Both the position numbers and the translations under genes were made by a program. Below, one piece after another: positions 44,100 to 49,723 of a stretch of 49,723 nucleotides of DNA (position 1 is the stretch's first letter; every line of letters begins with the position of its first letter). Origin of the DNA: Deltaproteobacteria bacterium (GTDB lineage Bacteria > Desulfobacterota > Desulfobacteria > Desulfobacterales > Desulfosarcinaceae). Under the pieces are notes generated by a model. The model was not told where the DNA came from. It was given only the letters and a program-made list of their open reading frames with translations, and ran no database searches. The stretch spans positions 1 to 49,723 of the forward strand of contig PDTK01000008.1 of assembly GCA_002747175.1 (NCBI GenBank). The letters run 5' to 3'.

Positions 44100-44752
44100 C
44101 TCCAGATCCCCCGGCTCTCACGGCTGCCCGTTGTGGAAAAATCAGTTGCCACTGTTGCAGCCTGCTGGTCCAACACCCATCCGCGCCCCATGGCACCCGG
44201 ATTTGCTGTCCCCGTTGCGGAGCACGCCTGCACCTTCGCAAACCCAACGCCATCGCGCGAACCTGGGCACTGGTGATCGCCGCCACGATTTTTTATGTCC
44301 CGGCCAATCTGCTGCCGGTTACCCGGACCAGCTACCTTGGCAGCACCCAGTCGGATACCATTATGAGCGGTGTGTTTTTTTTCATGCAAACGGGGAGCTG
44401 GGGCATTGCCCTGATTATATTCGTGGCCAGCATCATGGTGCCCATTGCCAAACTGATTATTCTTGGCGGCCTTTTGATTTCCGTACAAAGGAGGGCCTGC
44501 TGGCGGCCGCGAGAGCGGACCCGATTGTACCGCATCACGGAACTGGTGGGGCGCTGGTCCATGCTGGATGTATTTGTCGTGACCGTATTGGTGGCCCTGG
44601 TTCGACTGGGATATTTGACCACGATTGAAGCCGGGAGCGGGGTCGTGTATTTTGCAGCGGTGGTGGTCATTACCATGATTGCCGCCATGACTTTCGATCC
44701 GAGAATGATTTGGGATGCGATGGAGAAAAACGATGGATCAGGCACCTCCTGA
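44096..44752 (+). CDS. pqiA: PqiA-like membrane protein, second half
   Basis: A 218-residue second PqiA domain: cysteine pairs CHCCS and CPRCG, then four hydrophobic segments (ALVIAATIFYVPANLLPV, IALIIFVASIMVPIAKLIILGG and others) and the conserved GRWSMLDVFVV stretch. Start is the ATG at 44096 in the ATGA overlap with the first half; the same frame is open back to 43571, but that part is a shadow of the preceding gene. The two proteins probably associate as the equivalent of one PqiA. It overlaps pqiB by 20 bases. Confidence 0.85.
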   Translation: MTPDPPALTAARCGKISCHCCSLLVQHPSAPHGTRICCPRCGARLHLRKPNAIARTWALVIAATIFYVPANLLPVTRTSYLGSTQSDTIMSGVFFFMQTGSWGIALIIFVASIMVPIAKLIILGGLLISVQRRACWRPRERTRLYRITELVGRWSMLDVFVVTVLVALVRLGYLTTIEAGSGVVYFAAVVVITMIAAMTFDPRMIWDAMEKNDGSGTS

Positions 44753-46415
44753 AAAAGACGTCGCGGACGCCATTCCCAAGCCGCGGGTGCAGACCAGCAA
44801 GCGGCTGTCGATCATCTGGCTGGTCCCCCTGGTGGCCCTCCTTATCGGTGGGTGGCTGGTGGTAAAGACCATCCGGGAAACCGGTCCCACCATCACCATT
44901 GTCTTCAATTCCGCCGAAGGGCTGATACCCGGTAAGACCGAAATCAAATACAAGGATGTGTCCGTCGGCAAAGTCCGGCGCATCCAGCTCAGCGACGATC
45001 TGAGCCAGGTGCTGGTAACGGCGGAGATGGCGCGGGAGATGGCATCCCATCTGACCGAGGAGGCTCTGTTCTGGGTCGTACGGGCACGGGTTGCCGCCAA
45101 GGAGGTGTCCGGCATCGGTACCCTTTTGTCCGGTGCGTATATCGGCATGTTGCCCGGCAAGCAGGGAGACATGATGTACCGGTTTGTCGGCCGGGAAAAA
45201 CCGCCGGCAGTCATGCGGGATACACCGGGACGGCAATTCACACTGCAATCGGACACCTTGGGCTCTCTGGATATCGGATCACCGGTGTATTACCGGCAGG
45301 TCAATGTGGGCAGGGTCAGCGATGTGGACATGGCCGATGACGGTACCAGTGTGATGATCGAGATATTCGTAGAAGCGCCCTATCACAAACAGGTCAAGCG
45401 GACCTCCCGGTTTTTCAACGCCAGCGGCCTGGATATGAAGATCAGCGCCGACGGCGTCCGGCTGGACACCCCCTCTCTGGCCAGCCTGCTGGTGGGCGGC
45501 ATTTCCTTTTTCACCCAGCCGGGACTGAAGGCCATCGAGCCGGTAGCCCAAAATCATGTATTCACCTTGTACGACAATCGGGATCAGGCCGAAGCGGCAT
45601 CATACAGCTATCGCGAATACTATCTGCTCCATTTCAACGAAACGGTACGGGGCCTGTCCCCCGGGTCGCCGGTGGAATTCCACGGCATCCACATCGGTGA
45701 GGTCATCAGCGTGCGCCTGCTGTTTGACCAGGACAACCTGAGTTTTCGTATTCCCGTTCTGATCGCCATTGAACCGGACCGTATCGAATTCACCGGAGTC
45801 TTGGCCACACCCGAATACAAGGTGATCGAAAAGTTGGTGGAAAAAGGTCTGCGGGCCCAGCAGCGCACCGGAAACCTGATCACCGGGCAGAGCTACGTGG
45901 ATATCAGCCTGCATGCGGATGCCCCCTACAAAGCCATCGATTATAGCGGTACCTATCCGGTGCTCCCCACGATTCCCAACACCGTGGAGGCCATTACGGC
46001 TACGGCCAAACGGCTTCTCGTACGATTCAACAACCTGGCCCTGGAGGAAACCCTCCAGGACATCCGCGATGCCGCCCAACAGGTCGAGGCCATGACCGAT
46101 TCGGCCAGCCTGGAAAGTGCCATCGACCACATCGACCAGAGCTTCTCGGAGTTCAAAAAAATCGCCGATGGTTTTAACACGGACACGTTACCCAGGGTGA
46201 ACGCCATGCTGGATAGGGCCAAAGCGGTCCTGGCCAGGGGCGAAGAAGCCATGACCACGGCCAATACCGTTCTGGGTGAAGGCACCCCGGTTGTATACAA
46301 CCTGAACCGGCTCCTGATCGATCTCCAGGAAACGGCCCGGGCCGTGGAAGCGTTGGCCGATTATCTGGAACGCCATCCGGATGCCATTGTTTTCGGAAAA
46401 GGAAATCTCGAATGA
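44733..46415 (+). CDS. pqiB: PqiB-like MCE-domain protein
   Basis: A 560-residue protein with one N-terminal membrane helix (LSIIWLVPLVALLIGGWLVV, about 27-46) and three MCE/MlaD domains in the periplasm, opening with ITIVFNSAEGLIPGKTEIKYKDVSVGKV, LGSLDIGSPVYYRQVNVGRV and GLSPGSPVEFHGIHIGEV. The C-terminal ~130 residues are a helical coiled coil (QQVEAMTDSASLESAIDHID and onward) that forms the needle-like channel in E. coli PqiB. It would bridge inner and outer membrane for lipid movement. ATG at 44733 follows GGAGAAAAA; overlaps pqiA2 and, by four bases, pqiC. Confidence 0.93.
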   Translation: MDQAPPEKDVADAIPKPRVQTSKRLSIIWLVPLVALLIGGWLVVKTIRETGPTITIVFNSAEGLIPGKTEIKYKDVSVGKVRRIQLSDDLSQVLVTAEMAREMASHLTEEALFWVVRARVAAKEVSGIGTLLSGAYIGMLPGKQGDMMYRFVGREKPPAVMRDTPGRQFTLQSDTLGSLDIGSPVYYRQVNVGRVSDVDMADDGTSVMIEIFVEAPYHKQVKRTSRFFNASGLDMKISADGVRLDTPSLASLLVGGISFFTQPGLKAIEPVAQNHVFTLYDNRDQAEAASYSYREYYLLHFNETVRGLSPGSPVEFHGIHIGEVISVRLLFDQDNLSFRIPVLIAIEPDRIEFTGVLATPEYKVIEKLVEKGLRAQQRTGNLITGQSYVDISLHADAPYKAIDYSGTYPVLPTIPNTVEAITATAKRLLVRFNNLALEETLQDIRDAAQQVEAMTDSASLESAIDHIDQSFSEFKKIADGFNTDTLPRVNAMLDRAKAVLARGEEAMTTANTVLGEGTPVVYNLNRLLIDLQETARAVEALADYLERHPDAIVFGKGNLE

Positions 46416-47014
46416 CGCGTCATGCAAAATGGTGCCTGATACTCTTAGGTGCGCTGATGATCACCGGATGGACAGGCTGCCGCTCGGTCACGCCGCGTGT
46501 GAACTACTACGTGATGACCGCCGTGGCCCAGCCCGAGACACATGGACACGGGGGCGACATCATGCATGCCCCCAGCGTGGGACTTCGAACCGTGGAAATC
46601 CCCGGATATGCCAACCGCCTGCAGATGGTCCGGCAAAACGGATCGAACCGGTTGGTCATTGATGATGTGCACCGCTGGGCCGATTATCCGGATCGGATGG
46701 TACAACGGGTCATCGGAGAAAACATGCGGGTCCTCATGGCCGAAAGGGACGTCTACAATGCCCCCTGGCCGACCGGGCTGAAACCGGAGCGGGTCGTCGA
46801 CATTTCTATTTTGGAAATGATTGCGACTGACGATCAGACCATGAGGCTTACAGCCGTGTGGACGATCGACAGCGGTCGTGACCCCAAGGCCGTGCGTTCC
46901 CAGCGCACCACCCGGGCAATTGATCTTAAGGGGTCCGATTTTGCAGATTTGGCCGAGGCCCATGACCGGGTGCTGGCACTTCTCAGTCAGGCGGTGGCAG
47001 ACAGTCTGAGGTAG
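46412..47014 (+). CDS. pqiC: PqiC-like outer-membrane lipoprotein
   Basis: A 200-residue lipoprotein of the ABC-type transport auxiliary (DUF330) family. The signal peptide has a lipobox-like GWTGC, giving an acylated cysteine near residue 23. The mature part has the family strand pattern (VGLRTVEIPGYANRLQMVRQNGSNRL, then RWADYPDRMVQRVIGENM). PqiC anchors the PqiB needle at the outer membrane. Last gene of the four-gene operon; four-base overlap (ATGA) with pqiB. Convergent with the phosphofructokinase gene about 40 bp away. Confidence 0.87.
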   Translation: MTRHAKWCLILLGALMITGWTGCRSVTPRVNYYVMTAVAQPETHGHGGDIMHAPSVGLRTVEIPGYANRLQMVRQNGSNRLVIDDVHRWADYPDRMVQRVIGENMRVLMAERDVYNAPWPTGLKPERVVDISILEMIATDDQTMRLTAVWTIDSGRDPKAVRSQRTTRAIDLKGSDFADLAEAHDRVLALLSQAVADSLR

Positions 47015-47055
47015 CAAAACGTATCAATGAGAAATTCTCCGGCAACACAGGGGGA

Positions 47056-49161
47056 TTACGCGTTGGCGCTGCCCCCCATGGCATTCAGCAGCAAGGTGAT
47101 GGGGCGGTTCTCTTCGCTGGTGCCCGCGAAGCGGATCGGTCCCGGATGCCGGTAGTGGTCTTCGCCCGGCTTGGCGGCCAGCCATTTGTCACGGAAGGTC
47201 TTGACCACCCTGAATGCAGGGGATTTGACATCCACGATGCTTTTTTCCAGGACCAGCTCCAGCTTGCCTTTGCGTTCTTCCAGGTGCATGAGCGGTGCAA
47301 TGGGGATACCGATGGGGCGCCACTGAGAAAAATCCTGTTCCAGGTTCAAGATGGCTGCCATCTGTCCCGTGGCACCATTGGCAATCAGGTTGAATACGGT
47401 TTGGCCCAGGTTGTAGGTGTAAATGCAGTCAAAACGGGTGGGATCACTGCCCCGGCCGTCGTAGCCGTAAAAATGGGTCTGGGTGCTGAACTTGGGAACG
47501 GAACGGTCGTGGATTTTGTCGATGGGACCTGGTATCGGATCGTCCTCCCCAAGGCAGCCGGCCTGGACCAGGGCCGCTTTAAGGGTTTTTTTGGAGATGA
47601 TATTTTTTTTGATCAGCAGGTAACGGGCCTGTTTCCAGTTCTCGAAAAGGACCGGCCCGTACAATTCCGGATCCAGACCGCCTTTTTCGAGGGCTTTCAC
47701 GAACCAGGTATCTTCGATACCGATTTTGTAGAGCCCCTTCTCTTTCAAAATACCCAAATAATCTTTGACCAGGTCCAGAAGGACTTTTTCGGTCTTGACC
47801 TGGGAGAACTGGAAGTTGCCGTGGCTGTCCCGTTCGGTGAGCAATCCTTCCTGGAAAAAAGCCGGGATATCGTTAAACAATTCGTCGTCGCGGGCGTTCC
47901 AGACGTGATAAGAGGCATCTTTGCGGATGCCGCGCACCAGACGGCGCAGATACTCCAGTTTATCCTCCAGGGAGGGAAACGCAGTGTGGAAATCCTTGTC
48001 GTGCAGCTTGTTGTAATGGGCAATGATGGTATTCAACTTGATGATGAATACCTGGATTTCGTTGATGAATTCCAGCAGGCCTTCGGGCACCACCAGAACC
48101 CCGTAGTTTTTGCCCACGGCGGCGCGTGCCATCACCGCATCGCAAACCACCCGTGACAGGTGCCGCAGGGTCATGCCGTAGGCCGTGTAGTCGACGACGT
48201 TTTCCTTATTGGCTTTTTCCAGGCGTGCATGGTCCACGTAGTCGGCCAGGTCTTCGCCAATAAGGGTCATGTTGGCATGGGTCTGCAGGGCCACTTCCAG
48301 TGCCAGATGGCTGGCCACACGGCCCATGACCTTGCAGACATGCCAGTATTTCACATCCGAACTCGCGTCGGTACACAGGTTGGCAATGGCCTGGGAAAAG
48401 GCCCGGGCGGCGGTGTGGAAGCCAAATGACATGGCGCACAGGATTTTGCCCTGGGCATCGCGGACCTGAATGTCTCCGTCGATGGTTTTGGGAACGCCGA
48501 TGACCTGAACGCCGGCTTCAAACAAGTCCTGGGCAAGAAAGGCCGCGTTGGTGTTGGAGTCGTCACCTCCCACCACCACCACTGCATCCAGGCCGAGGCG
48601 TTTGCAGGTCTGGTGGGACAGATCCATTTTCTCACGATTGTCGATCTTGGTGCGGCCGGTTTTGATCATGGTGAATCCGCCCACGTTGCGGTAGCGGTCC
48701 ACCAGGTCACGGGTGATTTCAACGACGTCTCCGTCAATGATGCCGTCGGGTCCCATGAGAAAACCGTACACCCGGGTCTGCGGATTGATCCGCATGGCGG
48801 CGTCGTACATGCCGGCGATCACGTTGTGCCCGCCCGGCGATGGGCCGCCGGAGAAAACGATGCCGATTTTACGGGCTTTGGTATAGGCTGCCTGGTGTGC
48901 GTCAGTGGTCTCATCCAGGCCGTTGACCCGCTGCACGGCATTGCCGATGATGTGCGTGAGCTGGCGTTGGGCCTCCTTGTCGATATCAAACCGATACTGC
49001 GCATCTTCTTCCAGACTGGCATACGGTTTGTTGAAGACATCACACACGGGCGGTTGATAGGCCAGCCGTTCTTTCAATTCCAGGTTGACATCTGCAACGG
49101 CGTCCATGACCGCAGGGTGTTGGACCAGTTTGTCGAGTCGGATATTTGATGATTCCGGCAT
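47056..49161 (-). CDS. PPi-dependent 6-phosphofructokinase (long form)
   Basis: A 701-residue enzyme interconverting fructose 6-phosphate + PPi and fructose 1,6-bisphosphate + Pi, reversible, hence usable in glycolysis and gluconeogenesis. Seen: GGPSPGGHN (105-113), GGDDSNTNA (198-206; the second Asp of GGDD marks the PPi-type rather than the ATP-type enzyme) and PKTIDGD (224-230). The extra ~250 residues relative to short PFKs place it in the long plant/Spirochaete-type clade. Ribosome site TTGGAGAG before the ATG at 49161. PPi use saves ATP, which suits a sulfate-reducer-type energy budget. Confidence 0.92.
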   Translation of the reverse strand: MPESSNIRLDKLVQHPAVMDAVADVNLELKERLAYQPPVCDVFNKPYASLEEDAQYRFDIDKEAQRQLTHIIGNAVQRVNGLDETTDAHQAAYTKARKIGIVFSGGPSPGGHNVIAGMYDAAMRINPQTRVYGFLMGPDGIIDGDVVEITRDLVDRYRNVGGFTMIKTGRTKIDNREKMDLSHQTCKRLGLDAVVVVGGDDSNTNAAFLAQDLFEAGVQVIGVPKTIDGDIQVRDAQGKILCAMSFGFHTAARAFSQAIANLCTDASSDVKYWHVCKVMGRVASHLALEVALQTHANMTLIGEDLADYVDHARLEKANKENVVDYTAYGMTLRHLSRVVCDAVMARAAVGKNYGVLVVPEGLLEFINEIQVFIIKLNTIIAHYNKLHDKDFHTAFPSLEDKLEYLRRLVRGIRKDASYHVWNARDDELFNDIPAFFQEGLLTERDSHGNFQFSQVKTEKVLLDLVKDYLGILKEKGLYKIGIEDTWFVKALEKGGLDPELYGPVLFENWKQARYLLIKKNIISKKTLKAALVQAGCLGEDDPIPGPIDKIHDRSVPKFSTQTHFYGYDGRGSDPTRFDCIYTYNLGQTVFNLIANGATGQMAAILNLEQDFSQWRPIGIPIAPLMHLEERKGKLELVLEKSIVDVKSPAFRVVKTFRDKWLAAKPGEDHYRHPGPIRFAGTSEENRPITLLLNAMGGSANA

Positions 49162-49723
49162 TCAGCTCTCCAAGGGTGACAATTTCGTAAAAAGCGCTTC
49201 CAGACCAGCTATGACCGCATTTTCGGAACAAAAAAATCCGGCCTGCATTTTACTGCCGGTCATAACATGCGAAAAACTTTTTTCGATTCGTCAATGTAAT
49301 CGGTTTCAATTGTTCCTCGGTGCTATAGCTTTGGGCCGGTGGGCAAGTCAAGCCAATTATTAGGGGCAGGGTAACCGCATTGGGAAATCAAACGTTCAAG
49401 ATTTTCAACAAGTAATCGTTGTCCCATCCGGCCCTAAGCCGTTTGGCTCTCTGTTTTATCCTTGAATTGCCTTTCACGTTCAACCATACAAACTGTTTTC
49501 AGACCCTTCCAATTCTCTTTACCTTGAAGCCAGGAAATGTCAGAGACTGTCCGGTAGCGGATGGCGGTGGCCTCCAAAAACTGGACAATGTGATACGCTA
49601 TGAGTCAGACCAAAATTCAGGAGGTGAAGTGGACCCCATTGTCAAGACAAAAATTGAAGCAATTTAAGAGTCATTTTCGAGAACCCCAGGCGGTGAGCGA
49701 AAGTGTACACAAGCCCTGAGAAT
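49162..49723. other. Right edge, no supported gene
   Basis: No ORF with family likeness. A 39-codon ORF at 49600-49719 (MSQTKIQEVKWTPLSRQ at the start) contains GGAGGTGAAGTGGACCCC, which faintly recalls an insertion-sequence end, but nothing confirms it. The promoter of the phosphofructokinase gene is probably within 49162-49350. Confidence 0.4.

Noticed and set aside
47146..48156. 336-codon plus-strand ORF
   Set aside because: Antisense to the PPi-phosphofructokinase gene.
49600..49719. 39-codon ORF with a faint insertion-sequence-end look
   Set aside because: Too short, cut near the window edge, and no second inverted repeat can be seen.
1..49723. CRISPR array
   Set aside because: The repeats found are dispersed and palindromic; no regularly spaced direct repeats were seen.

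Overview
The window reads as chromosomal DNA of a Gram-negative anaerobe, most likely a Desulfobacterota (Desulfobacterales-type) bacterium. The support is indirect: Mpl cell-wall recycling ligase and a Pqi/MCE envelope operon (Gram-negative, diaminopimelate peptidoglycan), a PPi-dependent phosphofructokinase, a small siroheme reductase, a selenoprotein read through an in-frame UGA, and several families of short palindromic dispersed repeats. No rRNA or other decisive taxonomic marker is present. Most genes are GC-rich; carAB and its neighbours at about 34.2-40.0 kb are clearly AT-richer.

Layout. 0.3-5.4 kb, minus strand: a three-PAS/LuxR regulator, then a CbbQ/NorQ-type AAA+ ATPase with its VWA partner. 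5.7-8.7 kb, plus: an aspartate carbamoyltransferase variant, then a 37-residue membrane peptide and a sodium:solute symporter. 9.2-14.9 kb, plus: a complete LivHMGKF-type ABC uptake operon with a creatininase gene between the binding protein and the second ATPase. 15.2-18.4 kb: a small siroheme reductase, an Arg-rich protein, a Tat-exported M15/DUF882 protein, a Lys-rich winged-helix-like protein and a cold-shock protein. 18.5-28.9 kb, mainly minus: an NADP-type glutamate dehydrogenase, an IS110 relic, a 991-residue receiver/PEP-synthase-like fusion, bioY, birA with a BirA box, an NMO/FabK-like flavoprotein, a second IS110 relic and mpl. 29.3-33.6 kb: a GAF sigma-54 activator, a small cytosolic protein, an M23 peptidase and hemL. 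33.8 kb: tRNA-Lys(CTT) with promoter and terminator.

34.0-40.5 kb: a 144-bp MITE, a selenoprotein of the ArsC-like thioredoxin fold, an HdeD-like membrane protein, carA and carB in AT-rich codons, and an IS1380-like relic. This looks like an acquired block beside the tRNA. 40.7-47.0 kb: a second glutamate dehydrogenase with NAD-type coenzyme residues, a degenerate receiver, a 52-residue basic protein, and pqiA1-pqiA2-pqiB-pqiC. 47.1-49.2 kb, minus: a 701-residue PPi-phosphofructokinase. The last 0.5 kb holds no gene I can support.

The strongest non-obvious observations are: (1) the selenoprotein at 34264-34596 with Sec12-x-x-Cys15 and a hairpin just after the UGA; (2) a TA-flanked, near-palindromic MITE family with two full copies and several fragments, some forming gene ends; (3) a probable creatinine or creatine uptake-and-hydrolysis operon; (4) two IS110 pieces that together look like one split transposase; (5) a pair of glutamate dehydrogenases with opposite coenzyme signatures; (6) a receiver-receiver-PEP-synthase-N fusion of unknown function.
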